Shown here: piece after piece, positions 1 to 9,998 of the stretch
Position numbering within the stretch: the stretch's first letter is position 1
Layout of the letters: every line of letters begins with the position of its first letter
Source: Tupaia tana
Taxonomy: Eukaryota; Chordata; Mammalia; Scandentia; Tupaiidae
Assembly (NCBI GenBank): GCA_026018925.1
Contig: JAKSZU010000009.1
Span: forward strand, 83,507,407 to 83,571,406
Direction of reading: 5' to 3'
DNA length: 64,000 bases
Translations under genes and position numbers: made by a program
Notes under the pieces: generated by a model
What the model was told of the DNA's origin: nothing
What the model saw: the letters and a program-made list of their open reading frames with translations, nothing else
Database searches by the model: none

Positions 1-203
1 ACATAGTTGATGGTGGGTCAAGTACCAGACATGGCAGCTTAAAATTCACACTAGGTGTGTGTCCATGCATGCTCACTATCCCAACAGAAGAATGGAGGAG
101 AAGGGATTTTGGCATGGTCATTCTCCATGGTGGGGAGGGATTTCTTGCTTTCTGTCTCTCTAGTGAGAGCGTGCACCTTATATCAAAAATCACTCTAAAA
201 ATT
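1..203 (+). repeat. tRNA-derived SINE, old diverged copy, 5' end outside window
   Basis: The stretch matches the later three quarters of the window's SINE: the post-promoter segment, the GGAGGAGAAGGG motif near 93-104, the TCTCT-rich segment and a decayed A-rich tail near 187-203. The Pol III promoter head is mostly missing at the window edge. Divergence is much higher than in the copies at 25.6 or 32.8 kb, so it is an old insertion. Confidence 0.75.
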
Positions 204-329
204 AATCAGCATATCTAATTCTGAACAATTAAAAGTGATGTTCAGGATGAAAACTCAACCTCAAAAGATTCTACTTTTATCAAAATTGAGTGTTTTTAAG
301 TTCTTCCCCTAAATATGAGCTCACTATCA

Positions 330-725
330 CATTCTAGATTAAAAATAATAAAAGGATAGAAAGAATGAAATAGATTCTCTCTGGGGTCAGAAAAAATAAT
401 GAACAGAAATAAGAATAATTGTAAATAGGGCAAATAGGTTATGGAATACTATATCACAATAGTATATATATAGTAGTATATCACAATTATATACTAAAAA
501 CACCTGTTTTTACTCTAGAATGTAATACACCAGCACAATGAAAATCAAAGATGCACACCATAGTATGTTCTTTGTTGAAAATGGTGAATACGGCAATATT
601 TTGTATATTATTATCAAGCACTGCATACATGATTTGAAAAACTATATTGTACCCTGCAAAAGATGTAAAGCAACTAAATGTAAATGAATATTTATGAAAT
701 AAATTTTTAACAAAGTATTTTCTCC
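330..725 (+). repeat. L1 3' UTR fragment
   Basis: It shares a series of short blocks, in the same order, with the L1 3' ends at 19.0-19.45 kb and 24.3-24.66 kb. Examples are GGCAAATAGGTTATGGAA near 429, the TTCTTTGTTGAA block near 569, and a final AAATGTAAATGA-type segment before an A-rich end. No coding sequence is present. Confidence 0.55.
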
Positions 726-819
726 ATAATCTTCAATAATCTAGTGTTTTAACTTTAAGAATTCTCAATTCAACATTATCATTTTTAAAGAATTATTTAA
801 TTTTATTTATTGATGGTAT

Positions 820-866
820 TATTTTTAATTTGCTATGTAGTATATGTGCTCACCAGAGAAAGACAG

Positions 867-911
<45 letters not shown>

Positions 912-1008
912 AAGAAAGTGAGAAAGCAAGCAGCCAGGTGCAGGACTCAAACCTAAGCCACATGGGAATCCAGTGCCCCAAACAACATACCACTTGCTGG
1001 TCCCAACA
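820..1008 (-). repeat. tRNA-derived SINE, minus strand, with internal (GA)n
   Basis: Read on the minus strand it begins at the CCAGCAAGTGG head near 1,005 and passes through the GGACTCCCATG-like anticodon region. The middle of the SINE is replaced by an expanded GA tract (868-920), then the decayed tail follows. The short peptide readable here is an artefact of the GA repeat. Confidence 0.65.
868..920 (+). repeat. (GA)n microsatellite inside a SINE
   Basis: Almost pure GA dinucleotides with a few AAAG interruptions. It most likely grew from the TCTCTCTGTCTCT body of the antisense SINE. Confidence 0.9.
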
Positions 1009-1024
1009 TTAAATATTTTATTGC

Positions 1025-1262
1025 CAGAAGGTACATTTACTAACTAGAGACAGAGAGGAAGAGAGAGAAAGTAATTTCCAATGAGGCATGATTATGCCAT
1101 AATTATTGTTCTTCCATTTATCCATATGATGAGAGATCTGGGCACTCATGCACACATGCCCCACCTGTTTTTCAAGCCACTGGGGCCAAGATTTGAACCA
1201 GGATCAACCACTTAAGATCTGGCTTCCAGTGAACAGCATTTAATTGTTGTGCTTGGGGCCAA
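1025..1262 (-). repeat. tRNA-derived SINE, minus strand, old copy
   Basis: Diverged copy. The body motif ATGCACACATGCCCC and the TTTTCAAGCCACTGG segment near 1,171 match other old copies at 13.2 kb and 63.8 kb. The head lies near 1,262. It sits directly after the SINE at 820-1,008, in the same orientation. Confidence 0.7.
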
Positions 1263-1476
1263 CCCAAATTCCCAAGTCAATCAAAAATAAACATTAATCA
1301 AAATTTAAATATAATTGTATTTTTTTCTCTTTATTCAAACTTAATGATACACTCTAAATTAAAACAAAGATAATTTTTACTTCAAAAGTAACTAAATCAA
1401 GATTATAACACATACGTTACATTAAAAAGCAGCAAATGAAAATTCCACAAGAAATTTTTATGATACTTTATCTTTT

Positions 1477-1743
1477 TTTTTTTTTGTTTTTTTTGGAGAG
1501 GTTTTTCGCTATAGGGCGCGTGCGCTCACCGGACAGAGAGAGACAGAGAGACAGAAAGCGAGAAATCAACCCCCGGGGGGATGGTCACACCACAATCCCT
1601 TCTCTTCCATTCTCCTCTCGGGATCCTGGGCACTCATGCACACGCGCCCGGCGTGAGTTGTAAGCCACCGGGTCCGAGACGCGAACCGCAGTCGACTACG
1701 TGGGAGTCCAGCGACATAGCCATTACGCTAACTGCTGGTTCCC
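1477..1743 (-). repeat. tRNA-derived SINE, minus strand, young copy with target duplication
   Basis: Complete copy. It is flanked by the direct repeat GATACTTTATCTTTT at 1,462-1,476 and 1,744-1,758, an exact 15 bp target-site duplication. The tail appears as a T run with one G interruption near 1,470-1,494. Few differences from the consensus point to a recent insertion through L1 machinery. Confidence 0.93.
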
Positions 1744-1879
1744 GATACTTTATCTTTTACTAAAAATGATACTTTGTTATTTTCTATTCTTCATCTAAAA
1801 GGTTTTTTTTCATACTTATTTCCTCACCTTATTTAAAACAAGTCATATAATTTATTCTATTTTTAATATTTAGTCACTG

Positions 1880-1960
1880 TATATCTTTACAACATACAAA
1901 ATAAATTTGCCCACCATAAATACACTGCATATTAGTCCAGTCAAAAACTACAACCAAACA
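1880..1960 (-). repeat. L1 3' UTR fragment, interrupted by the solo LTR
   Basis: The ATTAGTCCAGTCAAAAAC block near 1,931 corresponds to the ACTAGTCCAGTTGAGGAT block of the antisense L1 3' UTR near 10,093. The element resumes after the LTR at about 2,991-3,045 with a TCATCAGCAGATAA segment, so the LTR inserted into this L1 end. Confidence 0.5.
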
Positions 1961-2984
1961 TGGAGGAGTCCAACCCGGCGAGGCCCCAGAATCTGTCTGA
2001 GCACCCCAGACCTTTGAGCTCCGCTTCCGGTCGGATCAACCCGCTGGCAAGGCCACTGTTGTGCACCCCCTGACCTTGGAACAAAGCTTGGGTCAATTAG
2101 CATGTCAGCAAGGCTGCTTGCTATTTGCTCCAGAAAACTGGTAGCCTTGCTGTGAAGCGACCCCCTCTGACTCCCCAATTTACTACTATAAAAGAATTAC
2201 ATAGCTCTCTTATACATCCTGAGTATATGATAAAATTTTCCAGGAACTCCCCCGACAGCTCCCCTTTGCTATAATCACCTACTATTAATTACAATGCTTT
2301 ATCTCCATGGTCACAGTAGAGGGTGGGCTGAAGTTCTATCTAGGCAGAAATGGTCTTGACCTTTGGAAGGCCCTTCAAAATACATTTAAGATAAACTTAA
2401 TCCTTTCTTTATGTAAAATAGGATTAGGCCAAAACTGTCCCAGGACACCCCCCCCCCCCCGCCCTCACCAAGCAAAATAGATATTTTAGGACTCCTCAAA
2501 TCAAGTTTTAGATCCCTATAAAACTATGTAAGTATCATTCTTTATTAAGATCCATAGGAACTAATATCTATTCTTGAGATTTTCTTTTCTCAGAGCCATT
2601 CCTGGTAATCACAAGATGGCTGCTGCGCCTCTGCTTACTGGAACCACTTTCCCGAAACTGCATTCTATGGAGACCCACCTACAATTCTGGAACTGCACTA
2701 GACCCACCCTTAATCCAACCCTGAATGGAACTTTTGTACCTTATTGTTAAAAACTTTTATGAGCTGATAATTGAAACACGTAGCCCCTCTCCCATTTACT
2801 TGCATGTATCACATTTTCAATAAAAAGGCACTATGATTCCTAGCAGCTGTCACTCCCCAGAGAGCGATCTCTGGAGGGTGTCCGGCATAGGACATGCATG
2901 AAAAGGCACCGAGGCCTCTGTCTTCTGTTCACCTTTGCCGCCCCCATCGAGATAACCCACCCACACCGAGGCTGGTCCCCGGCA
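1961..2984 (+). mobile_element. Solo retroviral LTR, 1,024 bp, 6 bp target duplication
   Basis: The segment starts TGGAGGAGTC and ends CCCCGGCA, and is flanked on both sides by CAAACA (1,955-1,960 and 2,985-2,990). A TATAAAA box lies at 2,517-2,523 and an AATAAA signal at 2,819-2,824, followed by a GC-rich region consistent with U5. A 6 bp duplication and an LTR of about 1 kb fit class II (betaretrovirus-like) endogenous retroviruses, but the family is an inference. No internal retroviral genes are attached, as expected after LTR-LTR recombination. A C-run sits at about 2,450-2,460. Peptides readable across it are not genes. Confidence 0.8.
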
Positions 2985-3045
2985 CAAACACATTATCATC
3001 AGCAGATAATTTTTCATTTTTGTGTCTGTTAAATGTTGTTCTTTC

Positions 3046-3596
3046 TTTTTTTTTTGAGTAAGCTTAGATTTTATTAAATATCAAAATGTAATGGCTAATC
3101 TTGGAAGATAGACAGTGAGCAAATTGTTTATAAACTAGTAGAAGAAATTGTACAAAGAAGATTCCTTGAAAAAATAGAAAATGCTAGATTGAATGTTGTC
3201 AGACTATATTGTGGGATTGTGTCATCCATATCATTGAGTTTTTCTTATATACAGATATAAATAAGATATTCCATCAGATTCAAGTGCCAAGAAAAATCTT
3301 TTTTTTATTTTGGAACATTTTCTTTATGAGTAATAGTAAAATAATTTCATACCTTTTAGAGTTTCATGCTGCTTTTAATAATAGGAAGCCTGGCCCAAAC
3401 ATTGGCTTCTACTTTAACTTTTATGTAGAAATTAAAATCTTACATATTTTCCTAACTCTTTGGTCCCACCTTCATCTAATATTTATTTTTATTTTCCCTG
3501 ATCCTAGATTTTTATCTTGTGTTCTTGTCATCTGTTGTAATGCTCTGTGAAACAAACTAGATAGGGATAAGTAAATATATTACTGAATGGATTGAT
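3046..3596. other. No recognised feature
   Basis: AT-rich sequence. An open frame of 113 codons at 3,209-3,550 is rich in F, I, L and N, as expected of AT-rich noncoding DNA, and shows no motif I recognise. An old repeat origin cannot be excluded. Confidence 0.5.
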
Positions 3597-3664
3597 AAAT
3601 ATATATATGTGTGTGTGTGTGTACATATATATATGTATGTACACACACACACACATATATATAT

Positions 3665-3696
<32 letters not shown>

Positions 3697-3698
3697 TA
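3597..3698. repeat. AT/GT/AC microsatellite with inverted-repeat symmetry
   Basis: A GTGTGTGTGTGTGTAC arm and a GTACACACACACACAC arm flank an ATATATATATGTAT core, followed by a longer (TA)n. The arms are reverse complements, so the tract can fold as a hairpin. It also alternates purine and pyrimidine throughout. Confidence 0.9.
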
Positions 3699-4209
3699 AT
3701 TAAATCAAATAGAAGATTGAAATCTGGAAAGTGACAACTATTTCCTCTGCTCTTTAATCTCTTCATTAGTGGCAGTGCAGGGAATATGGTACAAACTATT
3801 CCATTTGAATCAGTTTGTCCAAAGTTGAATCACAAGCAGTTTGCCTATACTTGTTTTTTGTATCTTCTTTTTAAAAATTTTTATTTAATTTTATTTCTAT
3901 TTATTTTATACATTCAATCACATTAATTAAATTGCAAAGTGAATATTCCAACATGTGTACATTTCTCACCAGTCCAGTTCACCATACTAGAAAGTTATCT
4001 TCAATAGATAATACTCAATTTCTTTGTACTATAAATTCCTTGCCTCTCCATTTTTTTCCTTAATGTCCTTCCTCAGACTCTACTCCTTCACCTGCTCTCT
4101 TCCCAAACTGTATCTAGTATTCACAACCATTTTACTTAGTTTCTAAAACCTTTAGACATTCAGTTTCGGCCATGGAGTGCAGACACTCGATATAGATTAA
4201 GTAGAGACA

Positions 4210-7200
4210 TACAATGTCTCTTTCATTGTTTGGCTTCCTTCACTCAGCAGTAAATCTTCCAAATTCATTCACTTTCTGTCAAAAGCCAGTCTTATTGTTT
4301 TATATGGCTAAGGAGTTTTCCATAGAGTATATGTGGCACACTTTTTCAATCAATTCATCTGTTCGTGGGTATTTGGGTTGGTTCCATGCTGCAATAAACA
4401 TGGATGTGCAAGCACTGTTTCAGTTAAGAATTCTTCTGTCCTTTGGGTAGATATCAAGAAGTGGAATTGCTGAATCCTATGGTAGTTCTATTTGTAGGTC
4501 TTTGAGGAATCTCCAAATTGTTCTCCAGGGTGGCTGGACCAATTTACATTCCCACCAGGAGTGTAGGAGAGTTCCCCTTTCACCACATTCCCTCCAGCAC
4601 TTAATTTATTTTTTCTTTATTAATCTTATTCATTCTGATTGGGTTAGGTAGTATCTCATTGTTGTTTTGGTCTGCATTTCCCTTACAATGAGGGATAATG
4701 AGCATTTTTTCACATGTTTTTTGATTATTCCTATATCTTCCTTAGAGAGTCGTTTTTTAAATTCCTTCTCCCATCTTTTAATAGGGTTAATCAACTTTTT
4801 TTCAGAAAAGCTGCTTGTGTATTCTGCTTATCAGTCCCTTGTCTGATGTGTAGTTTACAAAAATATTTTCCCATTCTGAGGATTGTCAATTCACACTAAT
4901 TATTATGTCTTTTGCTATGCAGAAACTTCTTAATCTGATTTAATCCCACTTGTCTGTTTTTGGAATTAACGACTGTACTTTTGGGGGTCTTATTTAAGAA
5001 GTTCTTGCCTACCCCAATGTCTCCAAGTGTTTCCCCTGTATTTTTCAGTAACACTTTTATAGTTTGAAGTCTTAGATTTAAATCTTTGATCCACTTTGAG
5101 TTGATTTTTGTGAAAGGTGAAAAGTGGGGGTTCAGATTCATCTTTCTGCAGGTGGATATTTAGTTTTTCCAGCACCATTTGATAAAGAGATTTTTCTTTC
5201 CCCACTGGATTGACTGGAAACCTTTGTCAAAAATTAGTTGGCTGTATGTCTGGGAGTTTATTTCTGGGGTCTCTATTCTATTCCATTGGTCTACCTGTCT
5301 GTTTCTGTGCCAATACCATGCTGTTTTGATTCCCACAGATTTGTAGTATATTTTTGGGTCAGGGCATGAGATGCTGCCCACTCCACTCTTCTTGTGCAGG
5401 ATTGCTTTGGCAATACAAGGTCTTTATGATTCCAGACAAATTGTATCATTGTCTTTTCTAGATCTGTGAAGAATGTGTCTGGTACTTTTATTGAGATTGC
5501 ATTAAATATGTAGATTAACTTGGGTAGAATTGCCATTTTGATTATATAAATTCTACCAATCCAAGAATATGGGATGTCCTTCTATTTTTGTGTCATTTTC
5601 AATTTCTTTTTTTTAGCTTTTCATAGCTTTCTTTGTGGAGGTCTTTAACTTCTTTGTTTAGATTTATTTCTAGGTATCTTATATTTTTTGTGGCTATGGT
5701 AAATTGAGTTATTTTTTTCCAGTTCTATCTCAGTCTGTCTATTGTTAACATATGGGAATGTTATAAATTTCTATATGTTAATTTTGTATCATGCAACTTT
5801 ACTGTATTCATGTATTACTTCCAGGAATTTTTTTCATGGATACCATTGGGACTTCTATGTATACAATCATGTCATCTACAAATATAGATGGTTTCACCTA
5901 TTATTTTCCTATTTCAGTGCCTTTTGTTTTGTTCTCGATTCTGATTGTATTGGCAAGAACTTCCAGTACTATACTAAAAAGGAGTGGATATAGTGGGCAT
6001 CCTTGTCCTGTACCAGTTTTTAGTAGAAAAGCTTTCATCTTTTCTCCATTCAGGATGATGTTAGCTATGGGCTTTTCATAGATAGATTTTATTGTGTTAA
6101 GAAATGACCCTTCTATGCCAATTTTGCTAAGAGTCTTGTGCATGAAGGGATGTTGTATCCTATCAAATACTTTTTCTGCTTCAATTGATATGATCATATG
6201 GTTTTTATCTTTCATTCTGTTAATATGGTTTATTACATTTATGGTTTTATGTATGTTGAACCAACCTTGCATACCTGGAATAAGGCCTACCTGGTCATGT
6301 TGCATAATCTTTTTAATATGATTTTGGATATGATTTGCTAGTATCTTGTTGAGAATTTTTGTGTCTTTATTCATCTGAGATATTGGTCTATAATTTTGCT
6401 TCCTTGTCCTGTCCTAATTTGTTTTAAGGATAATGGTAATTCAGGCTTCATAGAATGTATTTGGGAGAGTTTCATCCTTTTGGATCTATATAAATAACTT
6501 GAGCAGAATAGGGGTTAACTCTTTTAAAAGTTTTGTAGAATGCAGACATGAAGCCATCAGGACCAGGGATTTTATTGTTGGGAGGTTATGTATTACTGAT
6601 TCAATCTCCTGGGTAGTTTGGCCTATTCATACTTTCTACATCCTCCTGGCTCAGTCATGGTTGATTATTTGTGTCCAGGAATCTGTCTAACTCATCCGGA
6701 TTTTATGTTTTGTTAGCATATAGTTGTTCATAGTATCCTCTAATGATGTTTTGTATTTTTATTATGTCTGTTGTTATATTGCCAACTTTATTGCTAATTT
6801 AATTTACCTGGTTCCTTTCTCTCTTCTTAATAACTCTCACTAGCAGTGTATTAATTTTGTATATCTTTTCAAAGAACCAACTTTTACTTTCATTTATTTT
6901 CTGTATAGTTCATTCATTTTCTATTTCACTTATTTCTACTCAGATCTTTATTATTTATTTTCTCCTGCAGTTTTTTTTATTTTTTGGATTTTTTTGCTGT
7001 TGCATTTCCAATTCTCTGAGGCATAATGTTAGGTGATCCATTTGTCTTTTTTCCATCTTCTTATGTGCACTAATTGCTAAGAACTTCCCTCTTATGACTG
7101 CTTTTGCAGTGTCCCAAAGATTATGGAAACTGATGTCCTCATTGTCATTGGCTTCCATGAATCTTTTTTATATTAGTCTTTATTTCTTCAGTAGTTCTGA

Positions 7201-7775
7201 TGTCAATCAGGAGTAGGCTTTTTAGTTTCCATGTTTTGTGTATTTTTGAGGATTTCTCTTGAAATGTAAATCAAGTTTGAGTCCATAATAGTTGGAGAAG
7301 ATGATGGATATAGTTTCTAAGCCTTTGAATCTGTAGAGGCTTGCTTTGTGCCCTATCATGTGCTCAATATTTGAGAAGGTTCCATGTGGGGGTAAGAAAA
7401 AAGTATATCTTGTGGTTTTTGGGTGGAAAGTTCTATAGATGTCTATTAAGTCCATTTGATTTATGGTATCATTTAGAACCTTTACCTCTTTGTTTATTTT
7501 TTGTCTAGTCGATCTGTCCAGGATAATTTTTCCATATTTCCTGGAGACAGTGGGGTGTTGAGGTCTCCAAGAATTGTGTTACAGTCTATCTCTCCTTTTA
7601 GGTCTAAAGATATTTTCTTCACATATTTAGGTGCTCCTGTGTTAGGTGCATAGATATTTATTAGCATTATATCTTCTTGATGGATTAACTCCTTTACTAC
7701 AATATAATGTCCTTCTTTGTCTCTTCAAACAGATTTGTTTTAAAGCCTTTCTTGTCAGAAATTAATATCGCTACT
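4210..7775 (-). pseudogene. L1 ORF2 pseudogene (endonuclease C-part, reverse transcriptase, C-terminal domain)
   Basis: ORF2 encodes the endonuclease and reverse transcriptase that copy L1 RNA at a nicked chromosomal site. The best open block is 5,901-6,374, with RT motifs [15 protein letters not shown], the [15 protein letters not shown] segment (catalytic D region) and [22 protein letters not shown]. The catalytic box reads FVDD at 5,871-5,882 in place of the usual FADD. Endonuclease remains lie at about 7,220-7,760, including RYTFFLPPHGTFSNIEHMIG. The C-terminal domain lies below about 5,550. Frameshifts and stops separate the blocks. It is 5'-truncated at the deletion junction near 7,780. 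Confidence 0.9.
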
Positions 7776-7789
7776 CAAGCTTTTTTTTT

Positions 7790-7964
7790 TTTGTTCCCAA
7801 TCATAGAGTTTTGTCACCATGAATGTTCTAAATTCTTTCTCTGACATTTTGGTAACTTCTTCTGTTTATTTTTCAAGAGATGGAGGGGAGTTATTGTGTT
7901 CTTTTGATGGAGACATATTTCCTGGTTTCTTCAGACCTGAAGTTCTTCTTCTACTTCTAGCCAT
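7790..7964 (-). pseudogene. L1 ORF1 N-terminal remnant
   Basis: The start codon at 7,964-7,962 opens MARSRRRTSGLKKPGNMSP, closely matching the ORF1 start of L1 'F' at 32,417. A stop follows after about 32 codons. The frame then continues with TKMSEKEFRTFMVTKLYD before the deletion junction near 7,790. The coiled coil, RNA-recognition and C-terminal domains are all missing. Confidence 0.85.
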
Positions 7965-8283
7965 TAGGAGATGTATTTACTTTTGGATACCTTTTTGGAG
8001 AATGTTTCTTTGAATGAGAAAAAGTGTTCTTCCCTTTTGCTGTGGACTGATGTGTGCTGAAGTGCCTTTTCTGCTATATTTTGCAATGTGGTCTGTGCAG
8101 TATGATTCTTCTATTCAGGAATCTGAATAACAGTCTCTCCTTTTTCACAGGTGGTTAAGTAAAAGGGAGGATCTCAGGGAGTCTCACTGTACAAGTGTGT
8201 TTGAAAACTGTTATGCTAGATCTGTCTAGCTGCTTTTGCTGTATGGAGGATAAGCAGGAGATAACAATATAATCATGTGTGGT

Positions 8284-8690
8284 GTGAAATTTCGACAGGT
8301 GCTGGGGATAGAAATGGACTCTGCTGGAGAGCTGGGGATGTCCTGTGGAGTAAGGAGAAGTGGGAAATTAACTAAAGAAAGAAGAAGAGAAGAAATAAAA
8401 AAGCCTACGTTGCTAACAGAGAAAGGGTCACTGGGGTTGGGGAAGCTGGAGCTGGAACTGGGTGCCCTGCCTCAGTGTCCCTTAGGCCAGTATGCTTGGG
8501 ATGGAAGTGGGCTCTGCTGCAGAGCTGAGGGCAGTCCTTGCTAACAGAGAAAGGTTCTCTGAGGTTGGGAAAGTTGGTGCTGGAGCTGGGGTTCCCTACC
8601 TCAGTGTCCTTTAGACCAGGGTGGTGAGGATGTAAGTCAAATATTTTTCTTTTTTCCCCCTTTATTTCCTCCCTCTCTGCCCCATTCATA
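8284..8690 (-). promoter_or_regulatory. L1 5' UTR with tandem ~128 bp promoter monomers
   Basis: TTGCTAACAGAG starts at 8,410 and again at 8,538, a period of 128 bp. A further partial unit at about 8,284-8,348 aligns with 8,483-8,540. On the minus strand the unit shares the CTGCAGCAG...TTCCATC...CTGGCC series with the monomers of the plus-strand L1 at 31.86-32.1 kb. In mouse L1s such 5' monomers form the Pol II promoter; that role here is inferred. The region is more GC-rich than its surroundings. Confidence 0.8.
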
Positions 8691-9655
8691 TAATTTAATC
8701 ATGTACTTTTAGAAATCACTTTAATAAAAATGGATAGGGGATTAGTGAACCAAATTATGGCTGAAGTACTGTTAAATATTCTGTTAAGGGTATAATTTGA
8801 TTTTGGATAATGGGCAATTGATTTTAAAAAGGGTAACTTGGAAAAAACTGTTTTCTTTAAGAACTTAATAAACACAAAATCTATATATAAGTGTTTTCAG
8901 AAAATTTTATTTGATGAAATGAGGCAAGTTAACATATTTTTACTTTTGGTTTTTGGAATTCTATGTGAATTCACTGGGCACAGATATTTGTGATCAAGAG
9001 TAATAATCAGTTATGAGCACATGACACTTAAGTGATTATGAATACTAATCTCTTACAATTAAATAAGCCATCAGTGTATTTCTTTAAAGCAACATTTTCA
9101 AAGGCATAGTACTCTTTCTTCAAACAAAATTGTATGTGAAAACCTAGTACTTAAGACACACCAAGACTAAGTTGTTCTGGTTTGAATGGTAAGGATCAAT
9201 AACTGAATTGTTCAGTATTCCAAAGTGGTGTCCAGTGACACCTCTGAAGAATTTCCTGCAAGCAGTGCTACAAAAATACAATTTGAAAAGATTAAAACAA
9301 TAATATGTTGTATAAAATATATTTGAATGGAAAAATCAAAGAGAAGAGAAACATTTTAAAGAGAATGGAGAGGTCATGGATTGCATTTCAAAGCTATTCC
9401 AAAAGCAGTAGTGACTTTATATAGACTCTATTTGCCTGGAACCATAAATGAATAATTTTAAAAATTGATTTGTTCATTTTAGTTGTTATAACCATTATGA
9501 TGTAAAAACTTAGAAAATAGACTATAAATTGTTTTCTCTAACCTATCACAAATGGAGAAGACAATTATTTATGGTTTGTATATTAGAAATGAACAACTAA
9601 ATGACAAGAGGTGGCAGAACATCAAGCTCAAGGAGAGTGAAGAGATTGATAGCTC
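8691..9655. other. No recognised feature
   Basis: AT-rich sequence upstream of L1 'A', with no long open frame, no SINE head and no clear L1 blocks. Confidence 0.5.
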
Positions 9656-9659
9656 CCTT

Positions 9660-9805
9660 TCCTATAAACAGCTATAAAAAACAGAATAGAAATTTTAGAA
9701 AACAAAACATACAAATGGCCAACAAACACATGAAAAATTGCTCAGCATCACTAAGCAGAAAAATGCAAATCAAAACTACAATAAGATATCATCATCTCAG
9801 GTCAG
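9660..9805 (+). repeat. L1 ORF2 C-terminal fragment
   Basis: The stretch contains ATGGCCAACAAACACATG and GCAAATCAAAACTACAATAA, the L1 block just upstream of the 3' end that is also seen at 17.8, 23.76 and 37.07 kb. It stops where the SINE begins. Confidence 0.75.
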
Positions 9806-9811
9806 TCTATG

Positions 9812-9998
9812 AACTGGTGGCTAAGGCAGCTAGATCTCACATGGCAGACCACAGGGATTGAGTTTCATACCCAGCCCCTCGAAAAGTGTGTTAAAAATTC
9901 TGAAGGGAAGGACACATGGAGGAGTAGGGATTGTGATGTGACCATTCCCCATGGGAGGTGCTCTCTTAGTTGTTCTCTCCTCTCTCTCTCTCTCTTTA
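9812..9998 (+). repeat. tRNA-derived SINE, old copy ending in (TC)n
   Basis: Head near GGTGGCTAAGGCAGCTAGA, a degraded B box, then the GGAGGAGTAGGGATTGTGATGTGACC body and a CTCTCTC expansion at 9,978-9,995. Very diverged. Confidence 0.7.

Larger units (their letters stand above)
3865..8690 (-). mobile_element. L1 element 'A', minus strand, 5' UTR to 3' UTR with internal deletion
   Basis: Read on the minus strand from about 8,690: a promoter region with tandem monomers, the start of ORF1, a deletion junction near 7,780, the rest of the ORF2 endonuclease, then reverse transcriptase, C-terminal domain and 3' UTR ending near 3,865. Compared with L1 'I' at 46.2-52.1 kb, it lacks most of ORF1 and the endonuclease N-terminus, roughly 1 kb. 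Stops and frameshifts run throughout, so the copy is dead. Confidence 0.9.

Noticed and set aside
830-1012. 60-codon open frame rich in Arg-Glu
   Set aside because: Produced by the (GA)n repeat inside an antisense SINE.
1948-2178. 76-codon minus-strand frame
   Set aside because: Lies within the solo LTR, with no motif; chance frame in GC-rich sequence.
3209-3550. 113-codon plus-strand frame
   Set aside because: Composition typical of AT-rich noncoding DNA; no domain, no gene context.
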